From the NCBI GenBank assembly GCA_020353135.1, contig CP070688.1:3019699-3037391 (forward strand): 17,693 bases of DNA, read 5' to 3'. Source of the stretch: Chloroflexota bacterium (lineage in GTDB: Bacteria; Chloroflexota; Anaerolineae; Promineifilales; Promineifilaceae). Below, piece after piece: positions 1 through 8,022 of the stretch (position 1 is the stretch's first letter; every line of letters begins with the position of its first letter). Made by a program: the position numbers and the translations under genes. The notes beneath the pieces are model-generated. The model made no database searches and was not told the origin of the DNA. It saw only the letters and a list, made by a program, of their open reading frames with translations.

Positions 1-1860
1 AGCGACACTCATTTCGGTCGCGCCACTAGCGCTCGGGCTTGTCAGGTATAGTAGGGTTGAGCCAAGCGCAGCGGCGGCCACCGAGGCCACCAGAATTGCC
101 AGCTTGGCCGTCTCTTGGATGAGAGGCTCGCCTCTGAACGCCGCGCCGCTGATAAATAACGACATGGTGAAGCCAATGCCGGCCAATATGCTGGCGCTGA
201 AGAATTGATGCCAGGTCACACCGCCGGGCAAAGTGGCAAGGCCCAATCTGACAGAGCTGGCGGTCAACAACGTGATGCCCAGCGGCTTGCCGATCACCAA
301 TCCGAGAATGATACCCAGGCTAAGGGGCGTCGTTAACGTGCTGACGCTATCTGGATCGATGACGACGCCGGCGTTTGCCAGGGCGAACAGGGGCAAAATG
401 AGATAGGTCGTCCAGGGCGCCAGTCTTTCTTCAAGTCGCTGCGCGGGAGATTGCATCCTCTCAGTGATCTCTTCCAGCGTGCTGACGGCTGCTTGGCGCC
501 GGCTGTCAACTTGCTCACGCCATTGAACCGGCAGCTCAAAGCTTTGCAGCAGCGTGACGACTTGGGCCAGGAGCGTGCGCATGTTAACCGGGCTGCGGGT
601 GGGTATTGTAATCGCCAACAATACGCCGGCCATTGTCGGGTGCACACCAGATTGGAGGAATGCCAGCCACAGCCCAATGCCAAGAATCACATAAGGCGCG
701 GGTGAATAGACGCGAGCTCGATTCAGACCTATCAGACCAATAAGGAACACCGCCGCAATGCCAAGTGCGACCAATGAAACATCCGAGGTATAGAATATGG
801 CGATGACGAGAATCGCTCCCAGATCGTCGGCAATGGCCAGGGCTGTGAAGAACACCTTGAGCGCCAGTGGCACGCGACTACCCAACATGGTCAATATACC
901 CAGGGTGAAGGCTATATCGGTTGCCATCGGAATGCCCCAACCCTGCTCGGCCGGACCGCCTGCGTTGAAGAGCAGGTAAAGCGCGGCCGGAAACAACATG
1001 CCGCCTATTGCACCGGCGACAGGCAACGCGGCGCGCCGAGGCGAAGCCAACTCTCCGGCCGTCAATTCACGCTTGATCTCCAGGCCGACCACGAAGAAGA
1101 AGATGACCATGAGGCCGTCGTTGATCCAGTGCAGCAGGCTTTCGGTCAGGGTCCAGTTGGCAAGAGTGATCGATAGTTCAGTCTCCCAGAAGTGAACGTA
1201 TGTCTCGCCCCATGGAGAATTGCGCCAGAAGAGGGCGATTAAGGTGCAGATGAGCAAGACGATTCCGCCTGACGCGGCAAGGCTGGCAAATTCCTGTGTC
1301 AGTAAACGAACTCGCACCCCTAGCGGTTTTTGAACCAATTCAACCAGGGATTCCAGGTCCCAGGCGCCATCGTACCTCTCGCCGTTGAGAAAGAAGGTCG
1401 GCGTGCCGTTTACGCCGCTACGAATACCTCCGGCGAAGTCATTCTTCACACGCTCGGCAAAAGAATGATCGTCAAGATCGGCCTGGAAGCGATCGAGGTC
1501 AAGTCCTAACTCGGCCGCGTAGCGAAGAAGATGAGGCCTGTCCAATTCGTCATTTTGATAGAGCTTGTCGTGCATCTCCCAGAACTTGCCCTGGGCGCCG
1601 GCCGACTCGGCCGCTTCGGCGGCGAGCTGGGCGTCCGGGTGCATCGAGGAAACAGGCAAGTGACGGTAAACGTAGTGTAGCCGATCGCCCAGGCGGGCTT
1701 GCAGTTCCCTTATGTTATAATAGACCAGACGGCAGTGGGGGCATTGATAGTCGCCGTACTCCACCAAGGTCACCAGCGCGTCAACCGGTCCCTGGAAGTG
1801 ATCGTCGGCCCGCGCCGGCTCGACGAGCCGAGCCTTTTCCGTAGTCGTATCTCCGGACAA
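1..1860 (-). CDS. nhaA: DsbA-like/NhaA fusion Na+/H+ antiporter (3' end cut by window edge)
   Basis: About 620 codons are visible and the frame stays open to the window edge. Residues 1-190 form a cytoplasmic (no signal peptide) DsbA/thioredoxin-like domain with active site C40-P-H-C43 and a cis-Pro segment GVNGTPTFFLNG. From about residue 200 the chain is a classic NhaA antiporter: the WINDGLMVIFFFVVGLEIKREL region, TM IV motif ATDIAF (D315), TM V double aspartate D345-D346 (equivalent to D163/D164 of E. coli NhaA), FALANAGVV and GKPLG (K525). NhaA exchanges two H+ for one Na+ across the inner membrane; the fused redox domain may tie activity to thiol state (inference). The start is set at a TTG preceded by AGAGAGG five bases upstream; no ATG or GTG exists between the in-frame stop near 1915 and the redox domain. 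The gene lies 40 bp behind a same-strand peroxiredoxin gene, so the two probably form an operon. Confidence 0.93.
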   Translation of the reverse strand, partial: MSGDTTTEKARLVEPARADDHFQGPVDALVTLVEYGDYQCPHCRLVYYNIRELQARLGDRLHYVYRHLPVSSMHPDAQLAAEAAESAGAQGKFWEMHDKLYQNDELDRPHLLRYAAELGLDLDRFQADLDDHSFAERVKNDFAGGIRSGVNGTPTFFLNGERYDGAWDLESLVELVQKPLGVRVRLLTQEFASLAASGGIVLLICTLIALFWRNSPWGETYVHFWETELSITLANWTLTESLLHWINDGLMVIFFFVVGLEIKRELTAGELASPRRAALPVAGAIGGMLFPAALYLLFNAGGPAEQGWGIPMATDIAFTLGILTMLGSRVPLALKVFFTALAIADDLGAILVIAIFYTSDVSLVALGIAAVFLIGLIGLNRARVYSPAPYVILGIGLWLAFLQSGVHPTMAGVLLAITIPTRSPVNMRTLLAQVVTLLQSFELPVQWREQVDSRRQAAVSTLEEITERMQSPAQRLEERLAPWTTYLILPLFALANAGVVIDPDSVSTLTTPLSLGIILGLVIGKPLGITLLTASSVRLGLATLPGGVTWHQFFSASILAGIGFTMSLFISGAAFRGEPLIQETAKLAILVASVAAAALGSTLLYLTSPSASGATEMSVA

Positions 1861-1865
1861 GATGT

Positions 1866-1872
1866 CCTCTCT
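1866..1872 (-). promoter_or_regulatory. Shine-Dalgarno site that decides the TTG start of the DsbA-NhaA gene
   Basis: On the minus strand AGAGAGG sits five bases before the TTG at 1860. Only 18 codons separate the upstream in-frame stop from this TTG, and none is ATG or GTG, so this site with the TTG is the best supported start. Confidence 0.65.
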
Positions 1873-1900
1873 ATCTAATACGCGCTGGAGCCAATCCGGG

Positions 1901-2419
1901 CTAATCGCTTCCGTTCAGCGATTCCAGCGCTTCAAGAATACCGTTTGCGCCTGGATTTACCCCCCGCGGTGCAACATATCGCCAGTGAATCCTTCCTTCC
2001 GCATCCAGCACGAATAAGGCTCGTTCAGCCACTTGGTCTTGCTCACTGTATACACCAAACTCCTTGGCGGTCTCGCCGGCCGGATCGTCGTCCGACAATA
2101 ACGGGAAGTTCAGATTGAGCGCCCTGGCAAACTTCTGATGAGACGCGTGATCGTCCACAGATATACCGACTAGCTGAGCATCGTACTCTTCAAACATGGA
2201 CAGGGCCTCATTATAGAGCGCCAACTGGCTGCTGCAGACTGAACTGTTGTCCTTCGGGTAGAAGACCAGCACCACCGGTCGGCCGCGTAATTTGCTGAGC
2301 TTGAGGGTAGTTCCACTATCTGACTGCAACGTGAAATCGGGAGCTGCCTGGCCGGTCGCCAACGGAGCGTCGATCGTATCTTGTCTTGCTTTTCTATATT
2401 TTAGAAGGAATTTGATCAC
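1901..2419 (-). CDS. AhpC/TSA-type peroxiredoxin, BCP/PrxQ-like, single cysteine
   Basis: A 172-residue thiol peroxidase of the AhpC/TSA superfamily, expected to reduce H2O2 and organic peroxides in the cytoplasm. The fold begins with AAPDFTL (26-31), and the peroxidatic motif P55-x3-S59-x2-C62 lies in FYPKDNSSVC. The conserved arginine is in AERALFVLD. C62 is the only cysteine in the protein, and the usual BCP partner cysteine five residues on is absent, so it would act as a 1-Cys enzyme that needs an outside thiol reductant. The DsbA-like domain encoded next door is an obvious candidate partner (inference). It has no signal peptide. The start is GTG; I see no convincing SD before it, and a short basic N-terminal extension precedes the fold. 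The gene sits 40 bp upstream of the nhaA fusion on the same strand. Confidence 0.9.
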   Translation of the reverse strand: MIKFLLKYRKARQDTIDAPLATGQAAPDFTLQSDSGTTLKLSKLRGRPVVLVFYPKDNSSVCSSQLALYNEALSMFEEYDAQLVGISVDDHASHQKFARALNLNFPLLSDDDPAGETAKEFGVYSEQDQVAERALFVLDAEGRIHWRYVAPRGVNPGANGILEALESLNGSD

Positions 2420-2592
2420 GGGGGTAAAGATGCCTAATTCGATTTATGGTCAATACAGTTTGCGCTTTATTGTCTTGGACGGGATTTCGTACAGTCGGGT
2501 GCCCATTTCCTTAAGCGCTACGATTGTGTCTTAGTCTGTCAAACGAGGCAAATGATAGCATTGGCGTATTAGATTCTCGTTAGGAAGAGTTG

Positions 2593-2645
2593 AGTGGAGT
2601 GCTCTCGGCATGAGTTGTCCACCCTACTGGGCGACTCGCTCCACT
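2593..2645 (+). repeat. Compound inverted repeat (possible structured leader or regulator site)
   Basis: Outer arms AGTGGAG (2593-2599) and CTCCACT (2639-2645) enclose inner arms GAGTTGTCC (2612-2620) and GGGCGACTC (2629-2637), which pair over nine positions if two G-U pairs are allowed, around an 8-base loop. No T-run follows on the plus strand, so a terminator is unlikely. Confidence 0.4.
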
Positions 2646-2728
2646 TCTAGTTTGACGCGGTAGAGGCGATCACATCCCGAGGGATTTGTCACAAATGAGA
2701 GCCGGCTGGTGTTATGAAGAGTGAGCCT

Positions 2729-2734
2729 TATAAT
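2729..2734 (+). promoter_or_regulatory. Candidate -10 box for the LolA-like gene
   Basis: A perfect TATAAT lies 77 bases before the ATG at 2812. The region 16-17 bases upstream (CTGGTG) is a poor -35 match, so this is a weak candidate that may need an activator. Confidence 0.3.
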
Positions 2735-2811
2735 TGAGAAGGTGAAGTCTTGTAGATACTGATAGTTACAGACATCAATCTTTACGAAGGTAAAAGGTAG
2801 AGTTACCAAAT

Positions 2812-3987
2812 ATGAATACCAAGCTGCGAACCGTTCTTATTGTCCTGGTCGTCGTATTACTTCTGGCCACCGCTGGGCTGGTAGCGGCCACGGTCATTCC
2901 CAACGCAGAAGATCTGCTGATAAGCTCCGCGGAAACCCTAGAATATGTGACCAGTGGCTACGCCGAAGTAGATTTTCAGGCCGAGTTGCCAGAGCGAACC
3001 ATCAGCGGTTCCTTCGAGGCCTGGGGTAAGCTGAACGTTGGCCCGAATGGCGAGCCGGCCGGTCGGCTGCGAATACTAAGCGCTGATGCGATCGAGCATG
3101 TTGGCATAACGTTTGTTTCTGACGGCGCTCAATTCTGGCTTTACAATCCGCATCTTAACACGGTCGTAGTTGGCCAGCCAGAGGAGCTGGCCCCGCTTCT
3201 GGCCGAAAAGCTGGCGGAGTATGAATCTCAATTTGGTGGCCAATGGGACCATGGCGGCGAGTTCGATCCCGATTCTGTTACCCATCCCCAAACGCCGGCC
3301 GAGGCCGTGGCCGAGTTACTGCTTTATTTCACCGCCGAGCGCGAGGGATCAGGCCAGATCGGAGAAAACGAAGCTGACATCGTGCGGCTTGTGCCCATCG
3401 CTGAACAGATGCCGGAAGAAATCCGGCTTGCCGGCGGCTTCGTTAACCTATGGTTGCGCGCTGACGATCAATTACCCCTGGCGGCCGAATATGCCGAGAG
3501 CTCTCTCGGTCATGTCAAGATTGAAGCTACCGGGGTCCAGATCAACCAGGACATCGAAGAGACTACCTTCACCTTTGACATCCCTGAAGAGGCCACCGTC
3601 CTGGAAGCCGCCGATCTGCTGGCTGAGATGGAGCCGTTCAGTCAACCGGTCGACCTGGCCGAAGCTGGTGCGCTGGTACCGTCCGAACTGCCGGCCGGCG
3701 CCGAAGCATCCGGAAGCGAGTTGATCGCCGGAGCGATAGTCCAGCGTTTCACGTTGCCGGACGGCAAGTCCTTCGTCATCGCTCAGGGATCGGAGGTCCC
3801 ACAGGATGTCCCGGCCGAGGCTTCCAGCAGTGAAACCGTGACCGTGCGCGGCGTTGAAGGGACGCTACACGTCAACGATGAGGCGACGCGCTCGCTGCTC
3901 GTCTGGCAGGAAGAAGGCGGTTATTTGCTTGTCGGCGGCGATTTGAGTCCAGAGCAGGCGCTTGCCGTCGCCGATTCGCTGCAATAA
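2812..3987 (+). CDS. Membrane-anchored LolA-like protein with DUF4367-like C-terminus
   Basis: 391 residues. Residues 7-28 form one hydrophobic segment after a short basic N-terminus, either a signal anchor or an uncleaved signal; no lipobox cysteine is visible. The extracytoplasmic part (about 35-265) has the look of the LolA/RseB-like fold: a threshold-like beta region, FVSDGAQFWLYNPHLNTVVV near 102-121, and many short beta strands. After a linker (about 270-300) the C-terminal part (to 391) resembles DUF4367 domains, with IVQRFTLPDGKSFVIAQ, VRGVEGTLHV, LLVWQEEGGYLLVGG and a closing helix with PEQALAVADSLQ. The family binds lipid-like ligands or lipoproteins in diderms; in a Chloroflexota-type envelope its role is unclear. 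A MacB-type exporter gene follows 96 bp downstream on the same strand, so this is probably its extracellular partner (inference). Exact function is unknown. Confidence 0.75.
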   Translation: MNTKLRTVLIVLVVVLLLATAGLVAATVIPNAEDLLISSAETLEYVTSGYAEVDFQAELPERTISGSFEAWGKLNVGPNGEPAGRLRILSADAIEHVGITFVSDGAQFWLYNPHLNTVVVGQPEELAPLLAEKLAEYESQFGGQWDHGGEFDPDSVTHPQTPAEAVAELLLYFTAEREGSGQIGENEADIVRLVPIAEQMPEEIRLAGGFVNLWLRADDQLPLAAEYAESSLGHVKIEATGVQINQDIEETTFTFDIPEEATVLEAADLLAEMEPFSQPVDLAEAGALVPSELPAGAEASGSELIAGAIVQRFTLPDGKSFVIAQGSEVPQDVPAEASSSETVTVRGVEGTLHVNDEATRSLLVWQEEGGYLLVGGDLSPEQALAVADSLQ

Positions 3988-4083
3988 CGCGCAATTCTGT
4001 CATTGCCCCTGAGGACGTGGCGCACAATCCGAGCGTGAGCCGATGGCGCCGCAGCCACTATAGACGCCTCCAAGCCACCTATC

Positions 4084-6105
4084 ATGACAGATTCAATTCG
4101 AATAGAATCTCTTGAACGCTCCTTCAAGCGGGGCGATTCAACTGTCCAAGCTCTTCGAGGCCTAGATTTAGCCATCGCCCGAGGCGAGTTCATTGCCCTC
4201 GTCGGACCCTCTGGCTCTGGCAAGTCGACCTTGCTCAATCTGCTGGGTGGTCTCGATCGTCCAACGGCCGGCGAACTGTGGTTAAATGGCCTGGCATTGC
4301 ATGACGCCACGGCCGAGGAACGGACTCGCCATCGAAAAAAGCGGCTAGGTTTCGTATTCCAGAGTTTCAATCTGCTTCCCAGGCTAACGGCGGTCGAGAA
4401 TGTCGCCGTACCGCTCATGTTGGCTGGACATCACAAGGAGTCCCGCGAGGAGCAAGCGCGTGCGTTGCTCAAGCGGATTGGCCTGGGCGATCGTTTCGAG
4501 CACTATCCAGCGGAACTTTCTGGTGGCGAGCAGCAACGGACGGCCATTGCCCGGGCTCTGGTGCATCGGCCGGACCTGATCCTGGCTGACGAACCAACCG
4601 GCAATCTGGATTCGACCACTGGGAAATCGATCATGAAGCTGCTGCGCGACCTGAATCGCGAGCAGGGAATCACCCTCGTAGTTGTGACCCACGACCACGA
4701 GGTAGCTGGCTACGCCGATCGGATAGTCCGCCTGCGCGATGGACGGATAGAACAAGTTGAGACCGGTCGGACTGTGCACGACGAGGCAGCCGTTGCGGAG
4801 ACCACTGAGTCTGGGACCGTGAATTCGTCACCCGGCAAATTTACGCTACGTGATACGATCATGGCCGCGTTGCGCAATTTAAGACGCAGACCGGTGCGAA
4901 ACATTCTGACCGCGGCCGGCGTGCTTATTGGCATCGTCACCCTGGTGGCCATGGTCTCCTTCGGCGTCGGGGTGCAGCGCGAGGTGCAGCGCAATTTCGA
5001 AACCGTGGGCCTGGAGAACCTGTTCGTGCAGCCCCAATACGGCGAGTCAGACGGTTTCGATCCCTTCGCCCGGCCGGATCCCATCGTGCCTCTGACACCT
5101 GCCATCGTCAAACAAATCGAAGCGACGGAGAATGTCAGAAGTGTCATGCCTTCCCTTTCTTTGCCGGTCGGCATGGACATAGAACTGGCCTGGGAAGGTG
5201 AAATGATACCGGTGGGTATCAGCGAGAGCGGCGGTACGCCTTTTCGTTTTGGTCCGCCCGGGCAATCGGATATTCTGGCCGGCCGTGACATCGTCGTGAG
5301 CCAGGAAGGCGCGATGCTAGTAAGTGGCTTGGCCGACCGGTTGCTAGCGGAAGGCGAGACATATGACGAATTGATCGGCCGCGAAATCATACTGACTCTC
5401 ACGCTGCCGCGCGGCGAGTCGGCCGAATTTCCCATGCCGATAAGCGGCGTACAAGGTGGTTTTGGCAGTCGCTCCCTCGACGTAGGTCTGCGCGAGCGAG
5501 AAGCGATGAAGACCTGGTGGTTTGACGATCCCGGGTTACTAGAGCGCGAAGGATATGACCAGGTGACGGTGCAGGCGATCGATCTCAGCGCTGTGCCCGC
5601 CGTAACGGCAGCCATCGAAGAACTCGACCTGCGGGTTCAGTCCCTGGAAGCGATATTGGATGTGGCCAACCAGGTCCTGGCGTTGTTGCAGGCCCTGCTT
5701 GGGTCAGTTGGCGCCCTGGCCCTGCTGGTGGCCGCCTTGGGAGTGGCCAATACGATGATGATGGCCATCTATGAGCGGACGCGGGAGATTGGCGTCCTCA
5801 AGGCCTTGGGGGCATCGGCCGGCGAGATCCGGCGTTTGTTCACCGTCGAAGCGGGCATGATCGGTTTGATTGGCGGTTTCTTTGGGCTGGTGGTCGGCGC
5901 CTTGTTGGGCCGGCTCATCGATTGGATCGCTCACCAATACTTGATCAACGAAGGTGTGACTGGCGTGGGCGCACTATCCGTTATCCCACCTTGGCTTGCG
6001 TTGGGCGCATTGCTTTTCGCCGCCCTGATAGGCGTTGTGGCCGGCCTCTATCCGGCCGCGCGTGCTGCCCGTCTGGATCCGGTTGCGGCCCTGCGGCACG
6101 AGTAA
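4084..6105 (+). CDS. MacB-type ABC exporter, ATPase and FtsX-like permease in one chain
   Basis: 673 residues, close to the length of E. coli MacB (648). The N-terminal nucleotide-binding domain (1-225) has Walker [10 protein letters not shown] (41-49), Q-loop Q93, signature LSGGEQ (145-150), Walker B LILADE (165-170) and H203. The next part is TM1 (about 273-297), a large extracytoplasmic MacB_PCD-like domain (about 298-530), and three C-terminal TM helices (about 535-557, 590-612, 638-660), with the FtsX hallmark [14 protein letters not shown] after TM2. Such type VII ABC proteins work as mechanotransmitters that move lipoproteins, peptides or drugs outside the membrane rather than through it. 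It lies downstream of the LolA-like gene, an arrangement that echoes LolA/LolCDE. The ATG at 4084 has no clear SD, but the protein starts at the family's usual place. Confidence 0.9.
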   Translation: MTDSIRIESLERSFKRGDSTVQALRGLDLAIARGEFIALVGPSGSGKSTLLNLLGGLDRPTAGELWLNGLALHDATAEERTRHRKKRLGFVFQSFNLLPRLTAVENVAVPLMLAGHHKESREEQARALLKRIGLGDRFEHYPAELSGGEQQRTAIARALVHRPDLILADEPTGNLDSTTGKSIMKLLRDLNREQGITLVVVTHDHEVAGYADRIVRLRDGRIEQVETGRTVHDEAAVAETTESGTVNSSPGKFTLRDTIMAALRNLRRRPVRNILTAAGVLIGIVTLVAMVSFGVGVQREVQRNFETVGLENLFVQPQYGESDGFDPFARPDPIVPLTPAIVKQIEATENVRSVMPSLSLPVGMDIELAWEGEMIPVGISESGGTPFRFGPPGQSDILAGRDIVVSQEGAMLVSGLADRLLAEGETYDELIGREIILTLTLPRGESAEFPMPISGVQGGFGSRSLDVGLREREAMKTWWFDDPGLLEREGYDQVTVQAIDLSAVPAVTAAIEELDLRVQSLEAILDVANQVLALLQALLGSVGALALLVAALGVANTMMMAIYERTREIGVLKALGASAGEIRRLFTVEAGMIGLIGGFFGLVVGALLGRLIDWIAHQYLINEGVTGVGALSVIPPWLALGALLFAALIGVVAGLYPAARAARLDPVAALRHE

Positions 6106-6109
6106 GTTT

Positions 6110-7765
6110 TTAGTTCAGCGGCACGTCACCGCACAGGTGAACGGTGATGCCCATCTCGGCCAGCATGGCCGCCTTAGCCGCCAGCGCCTTGTCGGCCGTC
6201 ACGGCGTCGTCCCCGTAAGCAACATTCAGGTGATTGGCTTTGTGCCGAGCCATCATTTGGTCGCGGCTGACTCCGTGCAGCACGGCGTGCATGATCGGCC
6301 ATTGAGGCGTGGTAGCCAACCAACGCCGCTGCGTTTCTTCCTGCGGCAGTGAAACCACTGTCGCCCGGCCGAGATCGGCGTGCAGGCGACTGTCCTGGAT
6401 ATAGACGCGACTCCACACTATCTCTCCCGGCTTGCTGATGCCTTTCAGCGTTCCGCCGCCCAGGTGGAAGTACATCGGCGGTTGGCGCTCGCTGTGTGCG
6501 CCGGCGTAGCCGCCGATGAAATGGGACGCCGGCGCTGCGCCAGAGATGAGGAAAACCCAGACGAAGTCATCTAGGCCTTGTCCCTGGTAGTATTCACCCC
6601 AACGCAAATCGTGCAATGTGGTGGCCGGATCGAGACCCATGGCCCGCCAGATACGGTTGGTCACCAGGGCATCCAGGCCTGCGCCCTCGTCGACCTCGTT
6701 GAAGTGTGGCAGCGCCTGCCCGGCATATAGCTCTTTGCCTCCATCCCAATCATATACAGGCGGTCGGTCGACGTTGTTGAGCAATCCCTCGGCCAGGTCT
6801 GATGCAGGTGCCATGTCTTTGAGACCCTGCTGGTACTGGATGCCGATCGCGTCACAACCGAATTCGGCCGCGATGCGCACGGCCGCGATATACATCTTGA
6901 GTTGCTGCTGTATCTGGCGATCAGTTAGTTCTGCCGCTTCGTCGGAGCCAGTAATGAAAGTCATGCCTCTTTTTGTCAACCATTCTCGCGCGGCAAGGGT
7001 CTCTTCATCCCCGACGCGCCGCATGGCCGCAACCAACGCCGACTGGCTAAGCCGCTCCTTGTATATCCCAGTTGGGTTCAACAGCTCATCGTCGATGATC
7101 GCGTTGTACATGCCCATGCAGCCTTCGTCGAAGACGCCAAGGATGGCCTTTTCGCGAGCCAACTGAGCTGCCAGAGCCTGGCCCAGTTCCGCTTCCGTGA
7201 CCGGTATCGCCCGCACGTCCAGGTCCCGGCAATGTGAGGTATCGTGATTTATCTTGCCTTGCTTCAGCCACTGGCGAATGCCACTCCGGAAGAAGTCGTC
7301 GTCGAAATCTTGGCTCCAGAGAGTACTATAGGCGACTCCAGCCTTGGTCAGGCAACCGTTCAGATTGAGCATGCCGACCAAGCCTGGCCATTGGCCGCTC
7401 CAATTGGCGATCGTCAGTATCGGTCCCCGGTGTGTGCGCAGGCCGGCCAGCACGTGGTGGCTGTACTGCCATACCGCCTCGGCCACCACCAGCCTGGCCT
7501 CAGGATCGATGCCCCTGAACACATCCATGCCCTGGCGCTGGCTGGCGATGAAGCCATGGCCGGCCGCGGCATCGTACGCATGGGCGCGCTGCAGTTGAAA
7601 ACCTTCCATGGCGAAGGCGACGGCCAGCTTATCTTCCATCGCCTTCTGGGCCGGCCAGCAGTTTTGATTGGCAGCCGGCCGCAGATCGCCGCTGGCGACC
7701 AGGATCACGTCTTTATCGCCCACAGCCTTAGCCTCTATTACTTCCGGTATACGATACCCTGTCAC
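6110..7765 (-). CDS. L-fucose isomerase-like protein
   Basis: 551 residues, resembling the L-fucose/L-arabinose isomerase superfamily. The N-terminus has ILVASGDLRPAANQNCWPAQ (21-40), then FDEGCMGMYN (212-221) and IGIQYQQGLKD (307-317). By eye alignment with E. coli FucI, E357 in FNEVDEG and D386 in LHDLR fall where the Mn2+ ligands E337 and D361 lie, and H512 in ANHLNVAYGD could match H528. This would fit a metal-dependent aldose-ketose isomerase in the cytoplasm. The true sugar is unknown, and no kinase, aldolase or sugar transporter lies nearby. Start is GTG with a good SD (AGGAG, nine bases upstream). The 3' end faces the ABC exporter gene with only 4 bp between the stop codons. A non-isomerase role within the superfamily is possible. 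Confidence 0.72.
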   Translation of the reverse strand: MTGYRIPEVIEAKAVGDKDVILVASGDLRPAANQNCWPAQKAMEDKLAVAFAMEGFQLQRAHAYDAAAGHGFIASQRQGMDVFRGIDPEARLVVAEAVWQYSHHVLAGLRTHRGPILTIANWSGQWPGLVGMLNLNGCLTKAGVAYSTLWSQDFDDDFFRSGIRQWLKQGKINHDTSHCRDLDVRAIPVTEAELGQALAAQLAREKAILGVFDEGCMGMYNAIIDDELLNPTGIYKERLSQSALVAAMRRVGDEETLAAREWLTKRGMTFITGSDEAAELTDRQIQQQLKMYIAAVRIAAEFGCDAIGIQYQQGLKDMAPASDLAEGLLNNVDRPPVYDWDGGKELYAGQALPHFNEVDEGAGLDALVTNRIWRAMGLDPATTLHDLRWGEYYQGQGLDDFVWVFLISGAAPASHFIGGYAGAHSERQPPMYFHLGGGTLKGISKPGEIVWSRVYIQDSRLHADLGRATVVSLPQEETQRRWLATTPQWPIMHAVLHGVSRDQMMARHKANHLNVAYGDDAVTADKALAAKAAMLAEMGITVHLCGDVPLN

Positions 7766-8022
7766 GCGTTCCCTCTCCTTCTCTTCGAAGCCTTACTTCA
7801 CCCCAAATCGCCGAATAGGTGCACGCGATACGCCGTCGCACAAAACATGCGGCTGCCTTCCTCATGGAAAGCGGCCGACTCCGGATCGGCCTACATTTAT
7901 CAAGCCCGGCAGGCTTGTAGTCGGATGGTCTTCGTTTCGTAATCGCTGTTACCTCGATCAGTGGCCGTCAGATCCACTGGCTGCGTCGCACCGTTGATCA
8001 ACTCCGAAGCCGCGGCGTCAAT

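Larger units (their letters stand above)
2420..2811. other. Divergent intergenic region
   Basis: 392 bases lie between the divergent starts of the peroxiredoxin and the LolA-like gene, so both promoters should be here. I see a consensus -35 box TTGACA on the minus strand (2542-2537) without a good -10 partner, a TATAAT on the plus strand (2729-2734), and a compound inverted repeat at 2593-2645. I find no credible gene inside; a minus-strand open frame at 2624-2809 has no SD and no recognisable protein features. Confidence 0.6.

Noticed and set aside
3170..3724. An overlapping plus-strand frame inside the LolA-like gene
   Set aside because: It is in a different phase, rich in Arg, Ser and Pro, and the other frame carries the clear signal anchor and beta-strand pattern.
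4710..5615. A long minus-strand open frame of about 300 codons opposite the ABC exporter
   Set aside because: It lies wholly under a gene with all ABC motifs, is rich in Ser, Arg and Pro with no recognisable fold, and mirrors the codon bias of the real frame.
6618..7166. A plus-strand open frame of 182 codons inside the isomerase-like gene
   Set aside because: It is an antisense shadow rich in Ser, Ala and Met with no domain features.
7244..7942. A plus-strand open frame of 232 codons overlapping the isomerase-like gene and running into the intergenic region
   Set aside because: It has no SD, and its sequence is the antisense of the isomerase frame followed by compositionally random residues.
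7901..7979. Inverted repeats CAAGCC/GGCTTG (7901-7917) and CAGTGG/CCACTG (7959-7979) downstream of the surface lipoprotein gene
   Set aside because: Stems are only 6 bp and neither has a T-run on the minus strand, so I do not call a terminator.
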